56,885 bases of DNA from Aquicoccus porphyridii (GTDB lineage Bacteria > Pseudomonadota > Alphaproteobacteria > Rhodobacterales > Rhodobacteraceae). Below the pieces are notes generated by a model. It was not told where the DNA came from, searched no databases, and was given only the letters and a program-made list of their open reading frames with translations. Location of the stretch: the NCBI RefSeq assembly GCF_008369105.1, contig NZ_VINQ01000022.1:1-56885 (forward strand), in the 5' to 3' direction. Below are positions 8,256-16,564 of this stretch, piece after piece; the first letter of the stretch is position 1, and every line of letters begins with the position of its first letter. The position numbers and the translations under genes were made by a program.

Positions 8256-10748
8256 TTATTCCTCCACACGTGTCAGGCCGTCAGCTCCGTATTCAAACCG
8301 CTTTTCCCCGACGGACAGCCTCAGCGGCGTATCGTCCTCGACGACGACCTCTTCGTCGCCGGTCAGGCCGCGTGACCAATGCACGGGCAAGGCCAGTGTC
8401 TTGACCGGGTGCCCGAACGGGCCGATTGTGCCCTCGGGCAGGGTCAGGATCGCGCCCTGTTCGCCAATGCGCGTGCGGATCACCTCGTCATCGGGGAACT
8501 GATGGGGAAATGCCGCCGCCCGGTCTAGAATAACCATTTCCGCCCCTTGCGTTTCGGCAATAGCCTTGCCAGTGACGCGGCGGCGATACTCCTGCCAACC
8601 ATTCTCGCGCGCGATCTCGTCCAATCGCTCGGGATGCGTCGCCTTCTCGACAAGCGTGCGGTTCATGTCTGGGATCTGCCAAAGCGGGGTGCTGTCGATC
8701 TCGGCCAGGGTCGCGGCCAGCCCGGGCACGTCGAGATAGACCCCCGAAAGCGAGGTGTTCCTGCCGAAAGCGCCAAGGCCATTCTCGGGTTCGCGAGTCA
8801 GGGAATCTAGGCCATATTCGGGGCAGAGCACCGCAACCGCCGGGGTATCGAACCCCCGTGGCCTGTCCCGCGCGTGGCGGTGGAGCCGCCCTATGCGCTG
8901 CATGAGAACGTCCATCGGGCACAGGTCGGTGATCAGGAAATCCGCATCGATATCCAGCGATTGTTCGAGCGTTTGCGTGCCGACGATAACCATGCCGCCG
9001 GTGTCGCGCCCGGCACCCAGAACCGCCTCGACACGTGCATCAAGGCGCGCACGATCTTCGGCGGCGAACCGGCTATGATGCAGCGTCTGAACCCCTTCGA
9101 GCGAAAACACCAGGTCCGGCGCGGCCTCGATGCAGGCGCACCATGTTTCCCGCGCCCGGTCGACCGTGTTACGGATCACCAGAACACGTGCGCCCCGGTG
9201 CGCTGCCGCGACCGCCAGTTCGGCCGCTTGCGAGCCGCTCCAGCCGGTTTGTGACCGGATCGAAACGGTTTTCTGGCCGGTTTCGGTATCAGGCACCGTG
9301 AAACATTCGTTTTTTGTCCAGACGGCAGGGTATGCAGTAGCCTGTGCCATTTCTAAAGATGGTAGCGCCTCGCCTCGCCACGTCGCACGTGCCACTGAGC
9401 CAAGCGTCGCAGACATAAGCATTGCATGTCCACCTAGGGCTAGGTGGGAGTCGACAAGCGATCGCTGGATTTCTGTCATCCAGGCGTCCGAGGCATGCAC
9501 CTCGTCGATCACAACCAGCGCTCGCGACATGGAAGACCCGCGCAGATGCGCGTGCTTCACCTTCAGGCCGGCCATCATTACTTGATCGACAGTTCCGACG
9601 GCGATTTGTGCAGCGAGGAACCGTGTGGCGTGTTCTGCGGCCCAGCGGGCTGGGCGCGCGTCGTCAGTATCGTTCCAACGTGTGCGAAATTCTGGCAACC
9701 GATGCCCCCGTGCCTCGCCCGCCAGCACTTGCCCGGGGATGGCAAGAATGGCCTCGGGGGCAGGATCTGCGAACATCCGCTTCAGGGCGTCGTTGACCCG
9801 GGTCTGCAACTGGCGCGCTGCGGCACGCGTCGGCACTGCGAAATAAAGCGCCTCGACTTCGTCCGCCTCGAAAAGTCGTGCGAAGCGCCACAGCGCCGCC
9901 TCGGTCTTGCCTGAGCCGGTTTCGGCCTCAAGGATGACCAGCCGTTCGGACGTTTCGACATCCGCGACGGCCCACTGCGCCGGTCGTGGCGCAGGATGAT
10001 CCGACAACAGCGGCCACGCCGCCACTCCGGCCAATCGCGTGCTCGACGGATCAAGGCCGATGCTCCGCAAGCGCCGCCGCGCCTTTTCAAGGGCAGTGGT
10101 CCAGTAGGCCGGGTCGAACTTTTCGACGAAATCGAACGCCGTGCGATCCGATCCGACCCAATCCGCAAGCGCCAGCACTCCCGCGAAGAAATGCGCGAAT
10201 TCATGTGTGAGGGGCGGTGGCGCATGATCGCGGATTTCGGGAAACCATGTGATGAGGGCCTCGCCCATCACGTGCTCTTCGGCTTTCCAGTCATAGCCCG
10301 GTGCCGGGTCGAACGCATCAAGGCCCCAGCTTTCGCCCGGGTCGGGAACTGGGCGGCCATGATGCGCGAAAAGCAGGCGGAACCAGAGCATGATATCGGC
10401 CCAGTGCGCCAGCAGCGCGGCATGTCCGCCCAGGGCTTCCGAAGCCTCGCCCTGCCTGAGCCAGAGCCAACCGCACTGCACGTGCCCACGCGGCGTTATG
10501 CCCGGGTTGCGATGCCACCCCTTGACTTGGAAACCGGTAGCGAGCTTGCCGATATCATGCAGAAAAGCAAGCGCGCCCAAGCATGCAATTTCCCCGTGCG
10601 AAACTGGTCGACCGACCGCCGCATTAGCCTTGTTACGAAAGATTGGAATTTTCAACAGGGAGATCAGGACAGCAGCCACATCTGCACTGTGATGCGCAAG
10701 GTGATGGCGCGTCTGGTCTTCCCGATCTGCCTTTCCCCACGCGACCAT
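8256..10748 (-). CDS. cas3: Cas3 helicase-nuclease, HD and DEAH domains fused
   Basis: This is the effector of type I interference: it unwinds and degrades DNA marked by Cascade. The product has 830 residues. The HD nuclease domain occupies about 1-210, with H64-D65 in LHDIGK, a His pair near 19-20 and LADWVGSD near 194-201. The helicase part follows: Walker A ETGSGKT at 276-282, motif II DEVH at 415-418, the SAT-type MSATLGS segment, and motif VI QRIGRLHRHAR. A GGTGGGG ribosome site precedes the ATG. It is the first gene of the cas operon and ends 10 bases before cse1. All catalytic motifs appear present. Confidence 0.96.
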   Translation of the reverse strand: MVAWGKADREDQTRHHLAHHSADVAAVLISLLKIPIFRNKANAAVGRPVSHGEIACLGALAFLHDIGKLATGFQVKGWHRNPGITPRGHVQCGWLWLRQGEASEALGGHAALLAHWADIMLWFRLLFAHHGRPVPDPGESWGLDAFDPAPGYDWKAEEHVMGEALITWFPEIRDHAPPPLTHEFAHFFAGVLALADWVGSDRTAFDFVEKFDPAYWTTALEKARRRLRSIGLDPSSTRLAGVAAWPLLSDHPAPRPAQWAVADVETSERLVILEAETGSGKTEAALWRFARLFEADEVEALYFAVPTRAAARQLQTRVNDALKRMFADPAPEAILAIPGQVLAGEARGHRLPEFRTRWNDTDDARPARWAAEHATRFLAAQIAVGTVDQVMMAGLKVKHAHLRGSSMSRALVVIDEVHASDAWMTEIQRSLVDSHLALGGHAMLMSATLGSVARATWRGEALPSLEMAQATAYPAVWTKNECFTVPDTETGQKTVSIRSQTGWSGSQAAELAVAAAHRGARVLVIRNTVDRARETWCACIEAAPDLVFSLEGVQTLHHSRFAAEDRARLDARVEAVLGAGRDTGGMVIVGTQTLEQSLDIDADFLITDLCPMDVLMQRIGRLHRHARDRPRGFDTPAVAVLCPEYGLDSLTREPENGLGAFGRNTSLSGVYLDVPGLAATLAEIDSTPLWQIPDMNRTLVEKATHPERLDEIARENGWQEYRRRVTGKAIAETQGAEMVILDRAAAFPHQFPDDEVIRTRIGEQGAILTLPEGTIGPFGHPVKTLALPVHWSRGLTGDEEVVVEDDTPLRLSVGEKRFEYGADGLTRVEE

Positions 10749-11028
10749 GACCCCACCAAATCAAACTTGATATGAATCAACAACTCAAACAAACAATCTT
10801 AGAATTCACGCTGCTTCGAGTTCAGTCAAAAATCAAGCGCTTGAACAGTTGATCGCATTTTCAATCCAAGGAACGCCTGATCAAGGCGTTCGGCTGCGCC
10901 GCGATAGCGGCTTGATCGTTTTGCGGGGGTTCTGGTCCGCCCCCGAACCTTCTACCGCCCTTGGCGAGAGTTTTACGACTTGTAGAGCGGCATCGAAGGG
11001 GAGCAAGTCACCTTCACCTTGCGGCGTG
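10749..11028. promoter_or_regulatory. Region upstream of cas3: candidate cas promoter and palindromes
   Basis: This 280-base gap between the integrase stop and cas3 start must hold the cas operon promoter. It contains a perfect 12-base palindrome TCAAGCGCTTGA at 10833-10844 and a 7-bp stem-loop GAACGCC/GGCGTTC at 10871-10891. On the minus strand a TTGACT hexamer occurs just after the palindrome (plus 10823-10828), without a well-spaced -10. The palindrome is a plausible operator; no regulator gene for it is visible nearby. Confidence 0.45.
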
Positions 11029-12330
11029 TTACCTCGCCACCCCAAGCCACACCAGGTTGTCGGCCTGCGCGGCGTCCGGGTCTTGCCCGGCCACGATCCG
11101 CGACAACCGGGCGTCCCATGCCTCCCATGCCGCCTGTCGCTCGGCGTCGAAACTGTGGTGATCGTAAACGGCGATGATCCCGCCCTTCACATGCCCGATG
11201 GTCATTTCGGCAATGTCAGGCCTCACGCGGCACGCGGAAAGCCCGGTGCGCATCGTGCGGCGCAGATCGTGCGGGGTCCACCGCCCCCAAGGCTGCACTA
11301 CCCTTGCCCCGAGTGCGATATGTTGGCGGTCCACCGCGCGGCACAAGGCGGCGTTTGTGATCGGCCTGCCCGGTCTGGCCTCCAATATGAAGCCGCTCCA
11401 AGGCTCATCCCGGCGCCGTGACAGGCGATCAATCTCGGCCTTTGCATCCGCGATGATCTGCAAGGCCGCGTCGGTCAGATAGACGGTGTGCGCGGAATCG
11501 GTCTTGCCGCGCCTGTCGGCTGGGATGGTCCACCAGCGGCCCAAGATTTCATCCTCGCGCATCCCGCAAACCTCGCCCGGCCTCTGCCCCGTCACCAGCA
11601 CCAATTTCAGCGCAAGCGCGGTCAGGCGGTGCAGCCCGCTTGTCTCGGCATTGGTCCAGAAGGCGGCGATTTCGTCGTGATCCAGCACGCGGGCGCGCAC
11701 CTTTGCCTTGAGCGGGTTGCGCTTGCCCTTCACGGTGATGCTGGACGGTTTCAGCCCGGCCAGCGGGTTCGCCGGGATATAGTCGCGGTCGGTCGCGTAG
11801 TCCATCAGGCGGCGGGCGTATAGCAACACCTGCGCGGCGGCGCGCGGGGTCTTCTCGGCCTTGGCCTCGACAACCTCGATCACGTTGCGGCGGCGTATGT
11901 CTGAAACCTTCATGTTGCCAATGGCAGGCACCAGATCATTGTTGATGTATCCGCGAATTGCCTTTTCGCTCGCCAGCCCGGATGCGTGCTTGTCGAGCCA
12001 TTCCCCGGCAAGGTCTTTTAGCAGCGGTACCTCGCGCCTGCGCCGCTTGGCCTCCAAAGGGTCTTTGCCTTGGGCAATGTCGCGGGCAAGATCGCGTGCC
12101 TCGGCCCGCGCCGCTTCAAGGCTCCATGTCGGCCAGTCGCCTACGGTCTTGCGGCGTTCGCGCCCGTCGATGGTGTATTTCAGAATGAAGGCTTTGCCCC
12201 CGGCGGCGGTGATGCGCAGCCCAAAGCCGCGCGGCGCGTCCCGGTGATCGTCAAACATGAACCGTTGTCCCTTGGCGGGCAGTTCCGCCTTGGCAATCGT
12301 GCCGCGATTTCCGTCAGTGATTTTAGCCAT
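11029..12330 (-). CDS. int: Tyrosine site-specific integrase (P4/phage type)
   Basis: The product has 433 residues. An N-terminal DUF4102-like arm-binding region (GFGLRITAAGGKAFILKYT, about 36-52) precedes a SAM-like core-binding domain and the C-terminal catalytic domain. Catalytic residues are visible: R250 in VTGQRPGEV, H354 and R357 in HDLRR, H380 in TIGH, and the nucleophile Tyr389 in AVYDHHS. Such enzymes insert elements into tRNA 3' ends; the tRNA-Asn half at 12659-12703 lies about 330 bases upstream, separated by repeated core-like and arm-like motifs. The gene points away from the attachment site. Confidence 0.95.
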   Translation of the reverse strand: MAKITDGNRGTIAKAELPAKGQRFMFDDHRDAPRGFGLRITAAGGKAFILKYTIDGRERRKTVGDWPTWSLEAARAEARDLARDIAQGKDPLEAKRRRREVPLLKDLAGEWLDKHASGLASEKAIRGYINNDLVPAIGNMKVSDIRRRNVIEVVEAKAEKTPRAAAQVLLYARRLMDYATDRDYIPANPLAGLKPSSITVKGKRNPLKAKVRARVLDHDEIAAFWTNAETSGLHRLTALALKLVLVTGQRPGEVCGMREDEILGRWWTIPADRRGKTDSAHTVYLTDAALQIIADAKAEIDRLSRRRDEPWSGFILEARPGRPITNAALCRAVDRQHIALGARVVQPWGRWTPHDLRRTMRTGLSACRVRPDIAEMTIGHVKGGIIAVYDHHSFDAERQAAWEAWDARLSRIVAGQDPDAAQADNLVWLGVAR

Positions 12331-12658
12331 TTACGCCCCCCTTAAGGTGACAAATCCGGTGGCAAACGCAAAAACCGGCAATCTGCCGCCCAAAGCGTCA
12401 ACGAAGCCAGGTCGCAATGTGAATCCGTCCTATTGGTCGAAGGCCGCTCAATTGGTCGCATGTCACCAAAACCCGCTCTTTTGCCCTGTCGGGCGTGTCA
12501 CCGGATTTGTCACTGTTTAAACGTGTAGCGCATGGCGTCGCGTGTCGTCAATTGTCAATTGGTCTGCGTGTATTGTCACACTAAAACAGTGTCTTACAGT
12601 GCAATAGGTATGGAATTCGTCACCTTTTCAGGTGCTTGAAGAGGCCTCGAAAAATCGC
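12331..12658. repeat. Integrase-side attachment region with repeated core-like and arm-like motifs
   Basis: No gene is present. The tRNA-derived motif TCAATTGGTCG (12666-12676 in the tRNA half) recurs at 12448-12458, nearly at 12555-12564 (TCAATTGGTC), and partly at 12431-12439 (TATTGGTCG). A 15-base inverted repeat, GTGACAAATCCGGTG, lies at 12347-12361 and, reversed, at 12499-12513. Further (T)GTCAC motifs lie at 12461, 12573 and 12619. These are plausible core-type and arm-type integrase sites, and perhaps excisionase or autoregulatory sites. Confidence 0.55.
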
Positions 12659-12703
12659 CTGTTAATCAATTGGTCGTAGGTTCGATCCCTACCGCCGGAG
12701 CCA
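12659..12703 (+). repeat. attR: 3' half of tRNA-Asn left at the island end
   Basis: The sequence runs from the anticodon loop (CTGTTAA, anticodon GTT) through the 3' anticodon arm, variable loop, T arm (GTAGG-TTCGATC-CCTAC), acceptor strand CGCCGGA, discriminator G and encoded CCA. The preceding bases do not contain the 5' half (no D arm, no TCCGGCG acceptor strand), so this is not a working gene. It is the displaced 3' end expected at one junction of an element that recombined within the anticodon loop. Confidence 0.85.
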
Positions 12704-12750
12704 AACATCTTGCCCTTATCGGTACTATATCGGGCGACATGTTGGTTTTA
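12704..12750 (+). terminator. Probable original terminator of the tRNA-Asn gene
   Basis: Directly after the CCA, AACAT (12704-12708) pairs with ATGTT (12739-12743) and, inside, GCCC pairs with GGGC; GGTTTTATC follows. The stem has an internal loop. Its position fits the native terminator of the disrupted tRNA gene, marking resumed host chromosome. Confidence 0.5.
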
Positions 12751-13049
12751 TCTTCATGAAATCAGTATCCTGTCTGGGGCTTGTGGTTGGATGGTCTTCC
12801 GGCCAAGGTCGACAGCATCGCTGAGCAGCCGGTCAAGGCGTTGGGGGCGGCCATGCCTCAGGGGAAGACTGCCCGGGTCAACGAGATAGCGTTTGCCAAC
12901 CGTTTCGGTGCGATGGCAATTCTCGTCGGCGATGGGCAACGCCCGACCCGGGGCGGGCGCTGTCCTTGGTTTGGGGCAAATGAGGGTTCGCTTGAAGGCA
13001 ATGTGCCCCCCGGGTGTTTGATATCGGTGGGTCCGGCCCCGGTTGGAAG
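12751..13049. other. Intergenic stretch without recognised gene
   Basis: A 61-codon minus-strand frame (12754-12939) is present but has no recognised motif, ribosome site or neighbour logic. It could be decayed mobile-element DNA next to the island junction. The stretch directly follows the tRNA terminator and precedes the stop of the C69 peptidase gene. Confidence 0.4.
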
Positions 13050-14477
13050 CTACCAGATTTGCTCGGGCGTGAGAGGTTTGCGTGTCATGTTCAAGGCACC
13101 CATGGCCCGCAGCCTGACATGGGCCGCCTCGGACAGTGCCTGACAGTCTGCAAGCGCCTCGGCAAACCTGGCCTCGCTGAATTCACCCAGAACCTGCGTG
13201 GCAAGTCCGTCCTCGTCCGCGTCCAGCAGGATCGAGGCGGCGCGCAGGGTATCCTCCAGCTTGGCATTGGTGCTGGTTTCCACCGCGCGCCAGTGCCTCC
13301 AGACCTCGGTCAGGATCGGGTCGGGGCACTGAAAGGCGAGGTGCATCAGCCGCTTGAAAGCATAGAAGGCCGAAGGTCCCGTCTCGATCCCTTGCGGAAT
13401 CTGCGAGACCGTATCCGGGTCTGCCTCTTCCTTGCGTCTATCGAGGAAACGGTGGCTCTCGCCGGTGGTCAGGTAGCGGTGTTGCCGCCAGGCGGGTGGC
13501 ACCGAAGGCTGGTTGAGAAACACCGGCAGCAATGGCGCGGTTACCGGCCCGACGGGGGCATGCCACATCATCCGCAGGGCATCGTGGCGCGGGTGGGTCA
13601 GCGGCACGACCTGACCATAGCCGGCGGTGTCGCCGGTCAGGCGTTCGGTGCTGATCGACCAGAAGACATCCTGTAGCGTGATCTTTTCGGGGCGTGCGGC
13701 GCGGGCGCGCATTTCGTCTTCGATCCATGCGACGCCGTCCCAGCGATGTTTGCCGTCGCCATAGATGCGGTTGACGTGGAACGGGCCGTCCTCTGGGGAC
13801 CACCAGCCCTGTTCGCGGGCGGTGTCGAAGAAATGCGGCGGGAACAGGAAATTCTCGTTCGGCCGTTCCGGTATCTCGCCGATATAGCCGGGGCGCGAGG
13901 CGCGGATGCTGTCCGGGCCAAGGCGTTCGGCGCACCAGAGCCCGCGTCCACCGGCAAATTCGATCACGACCCAGCCCTCTTCGGGGTCGGCGATGATGTG
14001 GGAATTGCCACCATAGGTGGAATAGCCGTGCTCGGCGATCAGCCGTCCGATCAGATCGACCCCTTCGCGGGCGGTTCGGGCGCGCTCCACGATGATCCGG
14101 GCGAGGTCTGAATAGTTGGGGCCGGTCTGGTCCTTCGGGGTCATCGCGCGCAGTTCGGCACGCGAAGTGGACCAGATGTCACGCACCGCGACGCCACATT
14201 CGTTCAGCCCGCCATTGGTGAGCGGCGCGGGCACGCCGAGATAGTAGCTATAGCTCACCCGCATGTTGCGCAGCGTTTCGGGCGCTTGCGGGATCGCGCT
14301 CAGATGGCCGGGCATGTCGGCCTGTTGCGTCACGCCGACGGTGATGGTGCTGCCCTCGGGATGCGTGGCGCGCGGGCATATCTCGAGCCAGTGGCTGCTC
14401 GGCTCGTCGCCATAGCCCGCGAGGTAGGCGATGCCGTCGGCGGTGCGGTTGCGCCCAATATAGATACCATAGCTCAT
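13050..14477 (-). CDS. C69-family dipeptidase-like Ntn hydrolase with Ser in place of Cys
   Basis: The product has 475 residues and resembles peptidase family C69 (PepD-like dipeptidases). These are N-terminal nucleophile hydrolases whose mature protein starts at a catalytic Cys. Family-like segments include GIYIGRN near the start, NGGLNECGVAVRDIWS (about 89-104), and HGYSTYGGNSHIIADPEEGWVVIE. The opening MSYGIYIGR aligns with the usual (A)C-T-G-F-Y-I-G-K, placing Ser2 at the Cys position; removal of Met would expose it. It is the last gene after the dipeptide importer, so a role in cleaving imported peptides is likely. No signal peptide is seen. Confidence 0.8.
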   Translation of the reverse strand: MSYGIYIGRNRTADGIAYLAGYGDEPSSHWLEICPRATHPEGSTITVGVTQQADMPGHLSAIPQAPETLRNMRVSYSYYLGVPAPLTNGGLNECGVAVRDIWSTSRAELRAMTPKDQTGPNYSDLARIIVERARTAREGVDLIGRLIAEHGYSTYGGNSHIIADPEEGWVVIEFAGGRGLWCAERLGPDSIRASRPGYIGEIPERPNENFLFPPHFFDTAREQGWWSPEDGPFHVNRIYGDGKHRWDGVAWIEDEMRARAARPEKITLQDVFWSISTERLTGDTAGYGQVVPLTHPRHDALRMMWHAPVGPVTAPLLPVFLNQPSVPPAWRQHRYLTTGESHRFLDRRKEEADPDTVSQIPQGIETGPSAFYAFKRLMHLAFQCPDPILTEVWRHWRAVETSTNAKLEDTLRAASILLDADEDGLATQVLGEFSEARFAEALADCQALSEAAHVRLRAMGALNMTRKPLTPEQIW

Positions 14478-14502
14478 GGATGCGTCTCTCTTGTCTCGTG
14501 CG

Positions 14503-16563
14503 TCAGGTCAGTGGGAAATGACAGGCGTGGCGACGCCCGTCGGCCAGCGTGACATGGGGCGGTTTCTCGGCGCGGCAGCGATCCTGTGCCAGCGGGCAGC
14601 GCCCGGCAAAATCGCAGCCCTTCGGCCGGTTGAGCAGGCTGGGCACCTCGCCCGAGATCGACACATGCATGCGCCGCCGGTCGGGGTCGGGCTGGGGCAC
14701 GCCTTCGACCAGGGCGCGGGTATAGGGATGCACCGGGTGTCGGAACACTTCGGCGGTGCGGCCCTCTTCGACGATGCGGCCGAGATACATGATCGCCAGA
14801 CGGTCGGCGATGTGGCGCACCACGGGCAGGTTGTGGGTGATGATGAGATAGCCCAGACCGTGCTCGGCCTGCAAATCGGCCATCAGGTTCAGGATCTCGC
14901 CCTGCACCGACACGTCGAGCCCGGCGGTGGGTTCGTCGGCGATGATCAGCTTGGGGTTCAGGGCCAACGCGCGCGCCACGCCGACACGCCGCGCCTGTCC
15001 GCCCGACAGTTCATGCGGATAGCGTGACAGGAAGGCTTTGGGCAGGCGCACCATCTCGGCCAGCCGCTCGGCCTCGGTGTCGAGATTGACGCCGGTGTGG
15101 CCATGGATATGGAACGGCTCGGTAATGAGTGCGCGCACGGATTTGCGCGGGGAAAGCGAGCCGACGGGGTCCTGGAACATCATCGCCATGTCGCGGCGCA
15201 GCGGCTTGAACCGGTTTTCCGGCATGTTGCGGATATCCTGTCCTTCGAACCGGATTGCACCTGCCTGCGACGCAACGAGATTCAGCACCGCGCGGCCCAG
15301 TGTCGTCTTGCCCGAGCCGCTTTCGCCCACCAAGCCGACGGTTTCGCCAGGGCCGACCGTGAGGCTGACATCGAACACTGCGTCGACATGGCGTTCCGCG
15401 ATGCCTTTGAGCCGCGCGCGCAGCGGGCCGATCGTTTCGAAACGCACGTTGAGATCGGAAATTTCCAGCAGGGATTCGCCACGTTTCGTATGGGTGGGTT
15501 TGCTCTTGGCCGCGCCATCCAGCCCCACGGTCATCACGTCGAGCGGTGGCGGCCAGTCGGGATCGTGATGCGGACCCTCCAGCAGGTGACAGCGGGCGAA
15601 ACTGGCCTCGCCTCGGGCCACCTCGGGCGGGGTTTGGCCATTGCAGAGGGGCATCCGTCGTTGACAGCGCGGCGCGTAGATGCAGCCCGACAGGGCGCGG
15701 GTCAGATCGGGGATGTCGCCGGGGATCACCGGCAGCTTGCGCGACACGTCGTCGATCCGCGCCGGGTCGCATTCCAGCAGCGCGCGGGTATAGGGATGCT
15801 GTGCGTTGTGGAAGATTTCGCGCACCTCGCCCGCCTCGACCACCTCTCCGGCATACATCACCACCACGTCGTCGCACAGTTCCGCGATCAGGCCGAGATT
15901 GTGTGAGACCACGACCACGGTCGCGTCCAGTTCCTTTTGCAAATCCTGCAACAGGTGGATGATCTGCGCCTCCATCGTCACGTCGAGCGCCGTCGTCGGC
16001 TCGTCCGCGAGCAGCAGTTGCGGCCCGGTCAGAAGTGCCATCGCGATGCCCGCGCGCTGGCGCATCCCGCCCGAGAAATGGTGTGGATACTGGTCTATGC
16101 GCTTGTCCGCGTCGGGGATTCCCACCTTGCCCAGCATCTCGACCGCCATGCGGCGTTTCTCGTTGGCTGACAGCTCCGGCCGTCGGTAGAGGATGTCGCG
16201 CATCTGTCGACCATAGGTCAGCACCGGGATCTGGCTGGTCATCGGGTCCTGGAAGACCACCGAGATTTCCTCGCCGCGGGTCGCGCGCAAGTGTGCCTCG
16301 CTGGCGTGCAGCAGGTCGCGGTCCCCGAAGCGGACCTCGCCGCCCGTGACCTCGGCGTTCTTGGCCAGAAGGCCCAGCAGCGCCCAGAGCACGGTAGACT
16401 TGCCCGAGCCGCTTTCGCCGACGATGCCGACGATCCGGCCCTTGCGAACCGGAAAGCTGATGTCGCGCAAGGCCTTCACGCGCCCGCGCGGGGTGCGGAA
16501 ATCGACCGACAGGTTGCGGATATCGAGCAGCGTTTCGGGAGTGTCCGTGGTATCCTTGGGCAT
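14503..16563 (-). CDS. Dipeptide/oligopeptide ABC importer, fused double ATPase (DppD-DppF type)
   Basis: The product has 686 residues with two complete ABC domains. The first has Walker A GESGSGKST at 49-57, signature FSGGMRQ near 163-169 and Walker B LLLADEPT. The second has Walker A GESGSGKTT near 413-421 and signature LSGGQARR. Each half ends in an oligopeptide-type C-terminal extension with Cys residues (GCIYAPRCQRRMPLC; GCDFAGRCPLAQDRC), known as an iron-sulfur or structural motif in Dpp/Opp ATPases. It energises the two permeases encoded just upstream; only one base separates it from the DppC-type gene. Confidence 0.93.
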   Translation of the reverse strand: MPKDTTDTPETLLDIRNLSVDFRTPRGRVKALRDISFPVRKGRIVGIVGESGSGKSTVLWALLGLLAKNAEVTGGEVRFGDRDLLHASEAHLRATRGEEISVVFQDPMTSQIPVLTYGRQMRDILYRRPELSANEKRRMAVEMLGKVGIPDADKRIDQYPHHFSGGMRQRAGIAMALLTGPQLLLADEPTTALDVTMEAQIIHLLQDLQKELDATVVVVSHNLGLIAELCDDVVVMYAGEVVEAGEVREIFHNAQHPYTRALLECDPARIDDVSRKLPVIPGDIPDLTRALSGCIYAPRCQRRMPLCNGQTPPEVARGEASFARCHLLEGPHHDPDWPPPLDVMTVGLDGAAKSKPTHTKRGESLLEISDLNVRFETIGPLRARLKGIAERHVDAVFDVSLTVGPGETVGLVGESGSGKTTLGRAVLNLVASQAGAIRFEGQDIRNMPENRFKPLRRDMAMMFQDPVGSLSPRKSVRALITEPFHIHGHTGVNLDTEAERLAEMVRLPKAFLSRYPHELSGGQARRVGVARALALNPKLIIADEPTAGLDVSVQGEILNLMADLQAEHGLGYLIITHNLPVVRHIADRLAIMYLGRIVEEGRTAEVFRHPVHPYTRALVEGVPQPDPDRRRMHVSISGEVPSLLNRPKGCDFAGRCPLAQDRCRAEKPPHVTLADGRRHACHFPLT

Positions 16564-16564
16564 C

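Larger units (their letters stand above)
1..12703. mobile_element. Genomic island (right part) integrated at tRNA-Asn, carrying type I-E CRISPR-Cas
   Basis: The right boundary is a 45-base 3' half of a tRNA-Asn gene at 12659-12703 with no matching 5' half. A tyrosine integrase at 11029-12330 sits directly inside it. Between the integrase and the left window edge lie only cas genes, a CRISPR array, an AT-rich stretch with repeats and an IS5-type transposase start. This is the usual layout of an integrative element at a tRNA gene. The left end, and the intact tRNA-Asn expected there, are outside the window, so the total size is unknown. That the cas locus moved with this integrase is inference. 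Confidence 0.75.

Noticed and set aside
12659-12703. A working tRNA-Asn gene
   Set aside because: The bases before the anticodon loop do not form a D arm, 5' anticodon strand or acceptor strand; only the 3' half is present.
12754-12939. A 61-codon minus-strand frame as a gene
   Set aside because: No motif, ribosome site or partner is visible; kept only as possible decayed mobile DNA.
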